Shown: positions 50,546 through 61,328, counted from the stretch's first letter. The stretch: 64,000 nucleotides of DNA from Antennarius striatus (GCF_040054535.1 NC_090789.1:6056697-6120696), one strand, 5' to 3'. Notes: generated from the letters alone by a model not told the origin. Program-made: numbers and translations.

Positions 50546-51443
50546 TGACAATTCACAGAAAATATATGCAAGTACAAGTACATTGACTACTGTTTCAACA
50601 TGTTAAAGACCGCATCATAGATAAACTAACATCTGTCCAGATCACATGTGATGCTGCAAACAACATTTTCCGCCCTTATTTTTATAGCGCCTAATCACTT
50701 CAGCAGACATTTCAAAGAGTTTTAACAGACGGACACCCAACAGAACCCTCCAGAGCAAGCATAAGCAGCAGCAGCGGGGAGGAACTCCCCTCAGTATTGA
50801 TGTGGAGACGGAGCGGTCCTGATCGGTTCCTGACTCACGGGTGTATGATGAGTCTCACCTGAGCAACAGGCTAATGCAGTAACTAAAGATTAGCACAATA
50901 ATTCATTTGTCTACATTGTTTAATCTACTCTAATGAATCTATTTTCTATCACAGGAGAGTCTGATGGTTGATTTCTGGGGGACAGGGGTCACCCATGCCC
51001 AACCGAGGCTGCTGACCCCTTGCTATCTATCTATCTGTACATTGGATGTGACGGACTGTCCAGCTTGCTCTGTTAAAAAAGCATGAGAAAGTGTTGATCC
51101 TTCAGTGGAGGCTAAATGTCACTCTGTATTGCACCAGAATGTTAAACAATAGGAACAATCGGTAACAGAATATATTCGACCACCTTTCTTTTCTTCAATT
51201 TCCTGTTACTTTCTTTTTCTTTTTATCAATTATGTATAATTTGACTAAAAGACACAGAGAATTAAACATGGAATGCCTGAAAGCACATTTATGTGTGTGA
51301 CAAGAGCATTCTGTCGGCGATTAAAGTAACAGACTCTCTGAACATAACCTGGACATAACATAAAATATTAGACCACCTATGTTTTCTTCTATTTCTTGTT
51401 AATTTCTTTTTGTTTTTATTGATGATTAACTCCTGTGTGTATC

Positions 51444-54400
51444 TCTTCTTTTCCTTTCGGCTTTTCCCTTCAGGGGTCGCCACAGCAAATCAATTGCCTC
51501 CATCTAGCCCTGTCCTTTGAATCCTCTTCTCTCACACCAACTACCTTCATGTCTTCCCTCATTACATCCATAAACCTCCTCTTTGGTCTTCCTCTAGGCC
51601 TCCTGCCTGGCAGTTCAAAACTCAGCATCCTTCTACCAATATATTCACTATCTCTCCTCTGGACATGTCCAAACCATCTCAGTCTGGCCTCTCTGACTTT
51701 ATCTCCAAGACCTCTAACATGTGCTGTCCCTCTGATGTACTCATTCCTGATCCTATCCTTCCTGGTCACTCCCAGAGAGAACCTCAGCATCTTCATCTCT
51801 GCTACCTCCAGCTCTGTCTCCTGTCTTTTCTTCAGTGACACTGTCTCTAGACCAAACAACATCGCTGGTCTCACCACAGTTTTGTACACCTTTCCCTTCA
51901 TTTTAGCTGAAACTCTTCTATGACACATCACACCTGACACTTTCCTCCACCCGTACCATCCTGCCTGGACACGCTTCTTCACCTCTTTTCCACACTCTCC
52001 ATTGCTCTGGACTGTTGAGCCTAAGTACTTAAAATCCTCCACCTTCTTGATCTCTTCTCCCTCTAACCTCACTATTCCACTTGGCTCCCTCTCATTCACA
52101 CACATGTACTCTGTCTTACTGCGGCTAACCTTCATTCCTCTCCTTTCCAGGACAAACCTCCACCTCTCTAGCTTCTCCTCCACCTGTTCCCTGCTCTCAC
52201 TACAGATCACAATGTCATCTGCAAACATCATAGTCCATGGAGATTCCTGTCTAACCTCGTCTGTCAGCCTGTCCATCACCATGGCAAACAAGAAGGGGCT
52301 CAGAGCTGATCCCTGATGCAGTCCCACCTCCACCTTGAACTCCTCTGTCACACCTACAGCACACCTCACCACTGTCTTACAGTCTTCATACATGTCCTGC
52401 ACCGTTCTAACATACTTCTCTGCCACTCCAGACTTCCTCATACAATACCACAGTTCCTCTCTGGGCACCCTGTCATAAGCTTTCTCCAGATCTACAAAAA
52501 CACAATGCAGCTCCCTCTGGCCTTCTCTGTACTTCTCTATCAACATCCTCAAAGCAAATACTGCATCTGCAGTACTCTTTTTTGGCATGAAACCATACTG
52601 CTGCTCACAAATGTTCACTTCTGCCCTTAGTCTAGCTTCCACTACTCTCTCCCATAACTTCATTGTATGGCTCATCAGCTTTATTCCTCTGTAGTTGCCA
52701 CAACTCTGCACATCTCCCTTGTTCTTAAAAATGGGCACCAGCACACTTCTCCTCCATTCCTCAGGCATCTTCTCACTATCTAAGATCCTGTTGAACAACC
52801 CAGTCAGAAACTCTACCGCCACCTCTCCTAGACACTTCCATACCTCTACAGGTATATCATCAGGACCGACTGCCTTTCCACTCTTCATCCTCTTCAATGC
52901 CCTCCTCACTTCATCCTGACTAATCTTTGCTACATCCTGGTCCACAACAGTCACCTGTTCTAGTCTTTGTTCCCTCTCATTTTCCACGTTCATCAACTCT
53001 TCAAAGTACTCTTTCCATCTTCCCATCACACTACTGGCACCTGTCAATAGACTTCCATCCCTATCCTTAATCACCCTAACCTGCTGCACGTCCTTCCCAT
53101 CTCTATCTCTCTGTCTTGCCAACCGGTATAGATGAGTCTCTCCCTCCTTACTGTCCAACCTAGCATACAAGTCATCATAAGCTTCTTGTTTGGCCTTTGC
53201 TACCTCTACCTTCACCTTACGCTGCATCTCCCTGTACTCCTGTCTACTCTCCTCAGTCCTCTCAGTGTCCCACTTCCTCTTGGCTAACCTCTTTCTCTGT
53301 ATACACTCCTGTACCTCCTCATTCCACCACCAAGTCTCTTTATCTACTTTCCTTCCAGATGACACACCAAGTACTCTCCTACCTGTCTCCCTGATCACAT
53401 TAGCTGTAGTTGTCCAGTCATCTGGAAGCACCTCCTGACCACCCAGAGCCTGTCTTAACTCCTTCCTAAAAGTCATGCAACACTCTTCCTTTTTCAGCTT
53501 CCACCATTTTGTCTTCTGCTCTGCCTTTGCCCTCTTCATCTTCCTCACCACCAGAGTCATCCTACACACCACCATCCTATGCTGTTTGGCTACACTCTCA
53601 CCTACCACTACTTTGCAGTCACTGATCTCTTTCAGGTTACACCATCTACACAAGATGTAGTCTACCTGTGTGCTCCTACCGCCACTCTTATAGGTCACTC
53701 TATGTTCCTGCCTCTTCTGGAAGAAAGTATTCACTACAGCCATTTCCATCCTTTTTGCAAAGTCAACTACCATCTGTCCTTCTGCGTTCCTCTCCTGGAT
53801 ACCAAACCTGCCCATCACCTCCTCATCACCTCTGTTTCCTGCACCAACATGTCCATTGAAGTCTGCTCCAATGACAACTCTCTCACTTCTAGGCATGCTC
53901 TGCATCACTTCATCAAGGTCCGACCAGAATTTCTCCTTCTCCTCCAGCTCACATCCTACCTGTGGAGCATACCCGCTAACAACATTGAACATCACACCTT
54001 CTATTTCTAGCTTCAGACTCATCACTCTATCTGACACTCTTTTTACCTCCAGGACATTCCTAACAAACTCTTCCTTCAAGATAACTCCTACTCCATTTCT
54101 CTTCCCATCTACACCATGATAGAACAACTTGAACCCTGCTCCTAAACTTCTAGCCTTGCTACCTTTCCACCTGGTCTCCTGGACACACAGTATGTCTACC
54201 TTCCTCCTCTGCATCATGTCAACCAACTCTCTACCTTTTCCTGTCATAGTTCCAACATTCAACGTCCCTACTCTCAGTCCTATCCTCTTGGTGTTCCTCT
54301 TCTCTTTCTTCGTGCGAACGCACTTTCCTCCTCTCCTTCTTCGACCAACAGTAATCCAATTTCCACCGGCGCCCTGTAGGTCAACAGCGCCGATGGCGGT

Positions 54401-54572
54401 CGTTGTTAACCCGGGCCTTGACCGATCCGGTATGGAAGTCATAGGTTTGATTCGCATCTTTGATTTGGCAAAAGTTTTACGCCGGATGCCCTTCCTGACG
54501 CAACCCTCTGTATTTATCCGGGCTTGGGACCGGCACAATAAGACACTGGCTTGTGTCCTCTTGCGGCTACAT
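51444..54572 (-). mobile_element. Structurally complete RTE-clade LINE (3.1 kb)
   Basis: Reverse-oriented element with one long ORF and a short 3' end (CCTGAAGGGAAAAGCCGAAA then GGAAAAGAAG). An 8-bp repeat TGTGTATC flanks it (51436-51443 and 54573-54580). The host site is duplicated within the Harbinger element, and the empty relative near 51225-51245 confirms the insertion point. Clade assignment (RTE/BovB/Expander type) rests on ORF size, domain order and 3' end. The exact family is not certain. Confidence 0.82.
51470..54538 (-). CDS. RTE retrotransposon endonuclease-reverse transcriptase, uninterrupted
   Basis: A 1022-residue polyprotein with no stop or frameshift. Order: basic N-terminus (residues 1-85); apurinic-like endonuclease (about 88-325) with LNVGTMTG, QETRW (E121), GADFNGHVG (D226), VDYIL (D293) and KQHRM (H320); linker; reverse transcriptase (about 550-830) with [30 protein letters not shown] (motif A, D683), [11 protein letters not shown] (motif B) and MFADDIVI (catalytic FADD, 772-775); Cys/Arg-rich C-terminus ending WRQLICCGDP. 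All catalytic residues seen are present, so the copy may still be competent. It copies its own RNA into DNA at a nicked target site (family knowledge). Confidence 0.88.
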   Translation of the reverse strand: MCRSQARINTEGCVRKGIRRKTFAKSKMRIKPMTSIPDRSRPGLTTTAIGAVDLQGAGGNWITVGRRRRGGKCVRTKKEKRNTKRIGLRVGTLNVGTMTGKGRELVDMMQRRKVDILCVQETRWKGSKARSLGAGFKLFYHGVDGKRNGVGVILKEEFVRNVLEVKRVSDRVMSLKLEIEGVMFNVVSGYAPQVGCELEEKEKFWSDLDEVMQSMPRSERVVIGADFNGHVGAGNRGDEEVMGRFGIQERNAEGQMVVDFAKRMEMAVVNTFFQKRQEHRVTYKSGGRSTQVDYILCRWCNLKEISDCKVVVGESVAKQHRMVVCRMTLVVRKMKRAKAEQKTKWWKLKKEECCMTFRKELRQALGGQEVLPDDWTTTANVIRETGRRVLGVSSGRKVDKETWWWNEEVQECIQRKRLAKRKWDTERTEESRQEYREMQRKVKVEVAKAKQEAYDDLYARLDSKEGETHLYRLARQRDRDGKDVQQVRVIKDRDGSLLTGASSVMGRWKEYFEELMNVENEREQRLEQVTVVDQDVAKISQDEVRRALKRMKSGKAVGPDDIPVEVWKCLGEVAVEFLTGLFNRILDSEKMPEEWRRSVLVPIFKNKGDVQSCGNYRGIKLMSHTMKLWERVVEARLRAEVNICEQQYGFMPKKSTADAVFALRMLIEKYREGQRELHCVFVDLEKAYDRVPREELWYCMRKSGVAEKYVRTVQDMYEDCKTVVRCAVGVTEEFKVEVGLHQGSALSPFLFAMVMDRLTDEVRQESPWTMMFADDIVICSESREQVEEKLERWRFVLERRGMKVSRSKTEYMCVNEREPSGIVRLEGEEIKKVEDFKYLGSTVQSNGECGKEVKKRVQAGWYGWRKVSGVMCHRRVSAKMKGKVYKTVVRPAMLFGLETVSLKKRQETELEVAEMKMLRFSLGVTRKDRIRNEYIRGTAHVRGLGDKVREARLRWFGHVQRRDSEYIGRRMLSFELPGRRPRGRPKRRFMDVMREDMKVVGVREEDSKDRARWRQLICCGDP

Positions 54573-55776
54573 TGTGTATCATTTGACTAAAACAGACATA
54601 AAATAAAACTTGGAATACCTTAGAGCAATTCTAAGCAGTACAATGCCACAGCCACTGATATAAGAACTAAAGCAGTTTTGGCTATTACTGTATCAAAAGA
54701 GCTACATGTCAGCTCTTGATTTCAGTTCTTAGATAATATAGGTGTACGCAATGGTGTGAATATCCTTATCAACTATTTTTGTAACGTGAATATGTCGATT
54801 TACTGTTTTATTTACACAACAATAAAACGTTTAAATATATTTCCTTATTGAACAGAACCTGATATACAGTAGATAAGAGCGCATTTATGTGCGTGAAAAG
54901 AGCATTATGTTGGGGATAAAACAATTGATAGTCAAACGTCCACTTAATACTTACTGTACAATATCAAACATAATGAGGATGAGGAGGATCCCTAACAAGA
55001 TGATGCAGAAGTCTGACCTGTGGGAATGATGTTTTTATACTTCATTCTCAGCTGCTGACGTGCGCTTCTCCCCCCGCTGGATTGCACCTAAATAAAATAA
55101 ATTAATAAACTGTTATTGAAGCCATTTACTTCCATATTTTTACTGTGAGTGCAACAGACCACGTTTAAAGTTACGCATCGACTTGAGCAGCAATTCACTC
55201 CCACGACAAGTCGCTCTTCTTTGCAGCTGCAACACTGTTCTCTTTCTTGTCCTCAAAGTCTTCATATTCATGAATTAAAATCTGTATTCCGACTGCTGTA
55301 AAGTGCTGCGGAGCACGTCTCATCCGTCGTCATTGTGAATCGTCAACTCGGGGCTCCATTGATGATGGCTTTTTGTTTCGAGTTGTCGTGTCTGTTAAAC
55401 TGCGGGTCAACTTACTCTGGGTTAGAAAAACTAACCCTGAAACTTATTTGTGAAACCGAAATCCCTGGTTTTTCCAAGTTCAGGGTAAAGCAACCCAGAA
55501 CCACATGTTTACCTCAGGGTAGGTTAACCCTGCCTTTGTGAAACGGGCCCACTGAGCTCCGGTAGCACACATGATAATGTGATCCACCAGCATCAGCAAT
55601 CCTAAGCTTGGCATGTCCAGAAATCGTGTCATGGTCGGCAAAGGTGACTCAACTCCGTAAAAAACCGGCATGATACCGTTTACTTCCGGTATTTTCCAAG
55701 AAAGCGCGCGTCTCCTAGAGACCGTCACTCTGCCCCCCTCTGTCCAAAGTTAATTCTTACAGCAGGACTACTTCTG

Positions 55777-55830
55777 CTTTTCCTTTCGGCTTTTCCCTTC
55801 AGGGGTCACCACAGCAAATCAATTGCCTCC
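55777..55830 (-). mobile_element. 54-bp extreme 5'-truncated RTE copy
   Basis: TTTTCCTTTCGGCTTTTCCC through CAAATCAATTGCCTCC is nearly identical to the 3' terminus of the complete RTE element at 51449-51502 (one difference, GTCACC for GTCGCC). A dead-on-arrival insertion. Confidence 0.75.
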
Positions 55831-56658
55831 CAACTGAGAATATATTAATTACAGTGGTTTTTATTCCCTGAGTATCTTTAAATAGTTTTACCACCTGGTT
55901 ACAATGATACAAAATGTTTGGTAGGTATTATACACTGTATACATACAGTATACATGGAGTGTATATAATATACATGTATATACTTGTTGTATGCAGTAAT
56001 CCCCCATTACTAGCAGTTAATGCATTCCAGCACTACCTACCAGAAAACTAAATTCTGCAATATAGCGATGAACTATTTATTTTATTTTTTGCAGTCATTT
56101 TAACGTTTGTGGACTCTCCCCATACTGATATTAAACCATCTTACATATGCATTACCTTTTCCCCACATTCTTACGCACTGTTCCAAACACCTTTGTACTA
56201 TATAAAAGTGTTTCTTTAATAAATGGAAGTGCGCTGCGTTCTCGAAATGCAGCGCACAGGAGGATGCTGTCAACCAATAGCATGTGCGTACAGTATCACA
56301 TGACTACCTACTAAAAATCTACAATGCAGTGAAGCTGTGCATCTTGAAGCACGAAAAAACGAGAGATTATTGTATATAAATTATTCTTTAAATGACACTG
56401 GATGCTTATCTAATGTACTTGTATAAGCAATGTAGGGCTTACAAATCTCCATTAGTATTTGCATTTTTATTATTGGTTTGGCTTTAGCTGATACTGTTGA
56501 TAATTGATAATAATTTCAAAAATAATTTTCCTTGTAGATAAAAGTGACATAGTTGTTGCAGCCTTTCAACATAAAAACGAACAAGGAATTGACTTAATAG
56601 CAGATTACAGATTAATGAATGTAAAATCACTGACTCATTTCTTTCTCTTATTCCACAG
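55831..56658 (+). other. Intron/5' flank of the fut9-like gene
   Basis: AT-rich; contains a GC-rich hairpin at 56229-56257. Ends in a strong polypyrimidine acceptor CTTTCTCTTATTCCACAG abutting the ATG, implying an upstream non-coding exon that I could not place. Confidence 0.55.
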
Positions 56659-57750
56659 ATGAATCCTTCACCTACCAAGAAATTATTTTTTGTGGCAACA
56701 ACATGTGCTGTGCTCATCTGCTGTACATTTACAGTACTTCTATTTTTTAATAACTTTTCTCCTAAATGGACAGCTCCACCTTTTTTAGCTGCCATTAATA
56801 ATTCTAAAAGTGTGGAAACAAAAAAAAAGCCCATTGTCCTGTTGTGGTTCTGGCCTCTTGGTGTACATTTTGATTTCAAAGAATGCTCTCGTGTCCACAA
56901 TATTGACGGCTGTATTCTGACTGATGACAAATCTCTGTATAATGAAGCCGAAGGAGTAATTATCTTCCACAAAGGTATTTCACGGGACTTGTCAAACCTG
57001 CCACGAAGTCCACGTCCAGGTTTCCAGAGGTGGATTTGGTACCATGTGGAATCCCCAACAAATACGGCAAAGATACCAGGACTGGAAAACCTGTTCAACT
57101 TGACACTGAGCTACAGAAAAGATGCAGACATCACGGTGAGGAACGAGCTCACCATCAGACCCAAAGACATGAAAGATGACTTTGTTCTGCCAAAGAAAGA
57201 CAATCTCGTCTGTTGGGTTGTCAGTAATCATGATCAACACACTGGAACAGCTGTGAGAGAAAACTATTATCATGAATTGTCCAAACACATTGCGATCAAA
57301 GTGTATGGTACAGCTTTTACACTTCAAAGGCTGAGTTTTGATGACTACTACACAACGATTTCTCGCTGTAAATTCTACCTGTCATTTGAGAACTCAGTCC
57401 ATAGAGACTACATCACAGAAAAGGTTAACGGGCCCCTGTGTGCAGGGACAATACCTGTAGTTCTGGGTCCCCCAAGAACAAACTATGAGGTGTTCTATCC
57501 CTCTAGTGCCTTCATTCACATAAATGATTTCCCTGATGCAAAGTCATTGGCAGATCATCTACACTTCTTGGATAAAAATGATGAGGCGTACATGAAGTAC
57601 TTTGAGTGGAGAAAGCACTACACAGTGAGTCGTCATGTCCTGACACTCCAAGAAGAATTTGTTCAGCCTGTCTGTCTTGCCTGTGATTTTGTGGCAAAAA
57701 ACAAGGAATATCGCGAAATGCATGGTCTTTATGATTGGTACTTTTCCTAA
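56659..57750 (+). CDS. Alpha-1,3-fucosyltransferase, FUT9-like (GT10)
   Basis: Golgi type II membrane enzyme that transfers fucose from GDP-fucose to GlcNAc of lactosamine chains, making Lewis-x-type structures (family knowledge). 363 residues on a single coding exon, as is usual for vertebrate FUT genes of this group. Human FUT9 is 359. Visible: short cytoplasmic tail; membrane anchor about residues 9-31 ([14 protein letters not shown]...); GT10 N-terminal domain starting [45 protein letters not shown]; and the donor-binding motif [17 protein letters not shown] followed by [10 protein letters not shown]. Catalytic-domain motifs are intact, and two N-glycosylation sequons are visible (NNS, NLT). 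The acceptor-region motif usually HHRD is FHKG. The ATG follows directly on a splice acceptor. Sits in a tandemly duplicated block, so paralogues are likely. Confidence 0.88.
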   Translation: MNPSPTKKLFFVATTCAVLICCTFTVLLFFNNFSPKWTAPPFLAAINNSKSVETKKKPIVLLWFWPLGVHFDFKECSRVHNIDGCILTDDKSLYNEAEGVIIFHKGISRDLSNLPRSPRPGFQRWIWYHVESPTNTAKIPGLENLFNLTLSYRKDADITVRNELTIRPKDMKDDFVLPKKDNLVCWVVSNHDQHTGTAVRENYYHELSKHIAIKVYGTAFTLQRLSFDDYYTTISRCKFYLSFENSVHRDYITEKVNGPLCAGTIPVVLGPPRTNYEVFYPSSAFIHINDFPDAKSLADHLHFLDKNDEAYMKYFEWRKHYTVSRHVLTLQEEFVQPVCLACDFVAKNKEYREMHGLYDWYFS

Positions 57751-57984
57751 AACACTAACTGAATGTGATGAAATGAAAACATCTTTATGTCAATATGCAG
57801 ATTAATGAACACACTCATGAATATTGAGCCTGTAACCTTGGCTCATGTGAGCTGGCTAAGTTCAGCTGGTATACCTGTTTTAAAATTTTGATTTTGTTTT
57901 AATTAAAAAAAAGACATAAAACATCAATAGGCCATTCTTTGTTGAGTCAAGTGATGGATTTTTTCCTCAAGTGTGAAAGTGATT

Positions 57985-58100
57985 GTGTCTGTGTGGTCCC
58001 GCAATAAACTGGTGACTTGTTCAAGGTGTACCCTGCCTCCCGCCTGATGTTAGCTGTGACTGACTCCAGTGAAATCTTGTGACCTGGAAGTGAATGAATA
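57985..58100 (+). mobile_element. SINE 3' fragment
   Basis: AATAAACTGGTGACTTGTTC followed by AAGGTGTACCCTGCCTCCCG and GATGTTAGCTGTGACTG matches the 3' half of the fish SINE family, ending in GTGAATGAATAA. Includes the first AATAAA after the fut9-like stop. Confidence 0.6.
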
Positions 58101-58339
58101 ACATGGAAAAATTTGTTTCAAGTGTAAATATTTGTTTCTGACTACAAAATTTGGCTTTTATGAAAATAATAATTGAAATAAAATAAAAATGAGTCAACTG
58201 TGTCAATTATAGAATGATCGAATGCAAACATTACCGGGACTGACTTGAGTTCATCCCAAGACAAACACATAGAGAGACAAGGAACCATTCATGCTCACAG
58301 TCACCAGTTAATTGCCATTTGAGTTCATTTAAATGCCAT

Positions 58340-59186
58340 TGCTGCAGTGGAAAGTGTCAGCAGCACCAAGTTCCTGGGTGTGCACATCTCCGAGGACCTG
58401 TCCTGGGACCGTAACACCGCATCGCTGGCCAAAAAAGCCCGACAGCGCCTCTACTTCCTACGCAAACTGAGGAGAGTGAGAGCCCAACCCCCATCATGCT
58501 CACCTTCTACAGAGGCCCCATTGAGTGCATCTTAACCACCTGCATCACCGTGTGGTACGGCGCCTGCACCGTTTCCTGCCGTAAGACCCTGCAGCGCATC
58601 ATGAGAGCAGCTGAAAAGATCACTGGTGTCTCTCTCCCTTCCCTCACAGACATTTATACCACCCGCCTCACCCGCAAAGCCATCAGCATTGCAGGTGATC
58701 CCACCCACCCCTCTCACAGCCTTTTCAGCCTGCTGCCATCAGGTAGGAGACTGCAGAGTCTGCGGGCCAGAACCAGCAGGCTCAGGGAGTTTCTTTCACC
58801 AGGCGGACAGGAGGCTCAACTCCCTCCCTGCTCTACCCCCTGCCATAGCCTTGAACTCTACCCTCATACTGCCCTGCCCTCTCCCCAGCACCTGACTACC
58901 CCCCCCCCCATCAACTCAGGGACTATGCACGCGTCACTTCCCCTATGGGATTAAGGAGTGTAGAGATGTTTACCATTCCTTGTGTTTCGTCTAATACTTC
59001 GTACTGTACTGTCTGATGTACCGCCCGTGTTGTACTGCCTGTTGTACTGCTTGTGTTGTCCTGCCTGTGTTGTCCTGCCTGTGTTGTGCTACCTGTGTTG
59101 TACTGTCTGTGTTGTACTGCCTGTTGTACTGCCTGTTTACCGTGGGTCAGAGAGGACTGCAATTTCATCTGTGCTGTATGTCTTGC

Positions 59187-59224
<38 letters not shown>

Positions 59225-59868
59225 ATTTTATTTATATTGCACTTTACATTATAAGAATCTCAAAGTGCTACAAAGACAAAGAGAGCATAAAACATATAGT
59301 GAAGTAAACTAATAAAAACAGCACAACCCAACAATAAGGCATATATAAAAGACTAAGGAAAGGTCTTTTTAAAAAGGTGAGTCTTTAAGCCACGTCTGAA
59401 AGAATCCACAGTCTGTGGCGCTCTCAGATGGTCAGGGAGAGCATTCCATAGACTGGGAGCAGCAGAGCAGAAGGCTCGGTCATCCATGCTGTGCAACTTC
59501 GTTCTGGGGACCTTGAGGAGGTTGGCTGTGCTGGAGCAGAGGGTGCGTGAGGTGGTCTGGGGGGCGAGGAGTTCCTTTACGTAGGCTGGAGCGTTACCGT
59601 GTACACACTGGTGGGTGAGGAGGGAGATCTTATATTTGATCCTGAGTCCCACAGGGAGCCACTGCAGTGATTCCAGGATGGGGGTGATGTGGCCATATTT
59701 CCGCACCCTCATCAGGATCCTAGCAGCACTGTTCTGTATGTATTGGAGCTTGTGAATGCTCTTGCTAGGGATCCCGATGAGGAGCGCATTACAATAATCC
59801 AGCCTGGAGGAGACAAAGGCATGGTTAGTGGTACATTTGACAATAAAGCTGACTTTGACTTTGACTTA
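58340..59868 (+). mobile_element. CR1/L2-like LINE, copy b, interrupted
   Basis: Same 3' region as copy a: STKFLGVHISEDLSW, LAKKARQRLYFLRKL, a frameshift, FYRGPIECILTTCITVWYG. It keeps a segment missing in copy a (CITVWYGACTVSCRKTLQRI). The 3' UTR has a degenerate 14-bp array. The tail is split by a reverse LINE at 59189-59823 and resumes GGTACATTTGACAATAAAGC. Confidence 0.75.
59189..59823 (-). mobile_element. LINE 3' end inserted in another LINE's tail
   Basis: On the - strand it encodes a LINE RT C-terminus: [59 protein letters not shown] and [10 protein letters not shown]. It ends in a 3' (ATT)n tail, seen as (AAT)n at 59189-59223. The empty-site sequence is visible in copy a at 37078-37090 (GCATATATGGTAC). 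Confidence 0.78.
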
Positions 59869-61071
59869 GAATTAAGTCAGGAGGACAAACAGCTTTCTAA
59901 AAAGAGAACAAAAACATTTTCAAGAGACAAGGACACATTAAATTAACATGGGTAGAAAGCCAGGACAGATGCAGAAAGTAATTGAAATGCATGACTGTAA
60001 CTGGTGTGGTTTGAAACCAAAAGACATACACTGCCTTCCTGCCTGTCTGTCAACTCTGATGCTTTTTCTGTTGACATCACTATAGATTCCTGATTGGTGT
60101 GTCTCAGGCCCCATGAACTTGACAGGATTTAAATTATGGATTGTTTGCCATCAACAGACATGGAACATAGAAAATCAGTCTGCAGGTATCCATGAGAAAT
60201 AATGAAACATTTCCTTGACCTGCCCATAACTGTTTGTTCGACCTTTTTTTAGAGACAAAGTACTTCATTGACAAAAGCTGACAGTTTCCATTCTATTCTA
60301 TTTTAATCTTACTGTCATAAGAAATTGAAGATAAACATATAGAACATTGCTCGTGTAAAATCAAGGGGATATGCAGACTGTTTTTCAGGTTGTTTTGTCA
60401 TAAAACAAAACACTCAGGAAAGAACAACCTCAGTGTTTTGTTTTGTGACAATTTTTTTAAAGCCAAGATTGTTTTGAGCCTCTGTGTATGTCATCAGAGT
60501 GTACACCATTATTGCTCTAACTTTGTCTATAAGTCATAATAATAATTTTCTTCCAATAGCTGACAGTGAAGCACATGTAACCTCCAACTTGAGCTACAAA
60601 TGTTTCCTTGTATATGAACTGTGTAATGTATTGTTTGTTCTTTGTTGCCTTTCATTTGCAGCATTCACAGGTATTTACCCTGTGTGTGGACTGCATCTGT
60701 GAGTGTTTGTCGAAGTATGATGACTAATCCCTTCCTGAGTGTTCACGGAAGTCACATTCACAAGTTACAGCAGACATGTCATCCTACAAATGGATTCTCA
60801 TTAGATCAAACAAAAAGACTCCAACTGGTTTTTCTAGTTGAGTTTAATGCCTGGTAAACAAATCATTGTTGGATTTACGAAAGGACTCACTTGGTGTCAA
60901 GAGTCACACACTTGCAGTAAGACTTCAGCTGAATGTTGGAGAGAGGCTTTAAATTCTCCAGAAAAGGTGAGACCTCTTTAGCATGTTTTAATTCTTTAAG
61001 TCTTTAGTAAATAAGAATCTCAAGCATGTTTACTGACATGCAAATTGATGACTAGTTGATGAACTTTATAG
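59869..61071 (+). repeat. Repeat R, copy 4 (mosaic)
   Basis: Follows LINE copy b exactly as copy 1 follows copy a. An internal deletion removed the TG microsatellite region. Variants match copy 2 up to 60855 and copy 3 from 60868 onward. Confidence 0.85.
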
Positions 61072-61245
61072 TTACCATAGTGGGACTGTGTGCGTGCGTG
61101 CTTATCTCTGTTAACGTATAGGTATGGCTCCGAGGTGCACCGGAGTGTGTCCTGCCTCACGCTCCCAGTAGCCTGGGATAGGTCCTGCAACCCTGCATCC
61201 GCTATAGCGGATGAAGCGAGTTGGAAAAGGATGAATAGATGTATG
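61072..61245 (+). mobile_element. SINE 3' half, duplicated copy
   Basis: Same truncated SINE as at 44246-44420, differing by a few bases (an extra GTGC, CACCGG for CGCCAG). Confidence 0.65.
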
Positions 61246-61328
61246 GAAGTGCGCCTTTAAGATACACTACACTGTAAAAAAAATAGTCAGTCTGAAAGCG
61301 GACGATAGATTCTCAAATGTGGAGGTAC

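Larger units (their letters stand above)
49629..55550. mobile_element. Second PIF/Harbinger element, host of an RTE insertion
   Basis: Left terminus GGGCCTGTTTCACAAAGCCAG and right terminus, read inward, GGGCCCGTTTCACAAAGGCAG, with ACT directly repeated outside (49626-49628 and 55551-55553), the 3-bp duplication size usual for Harbinger. Subterminal AACCCTG and CCAGGGTT motifs repeat near both ends. About 2.8 kb once the nested RTE is removed. The transposase is reduced to fragments. Confidence 0.7.

Noticed and set aside
51435..54590. Several + strand frames opposite the RTE ORF
   Set aside because: Shadow frames of a 1022-codon coding sequence on the - strand. They are Ser/Leu/Thr-rich without motifs.
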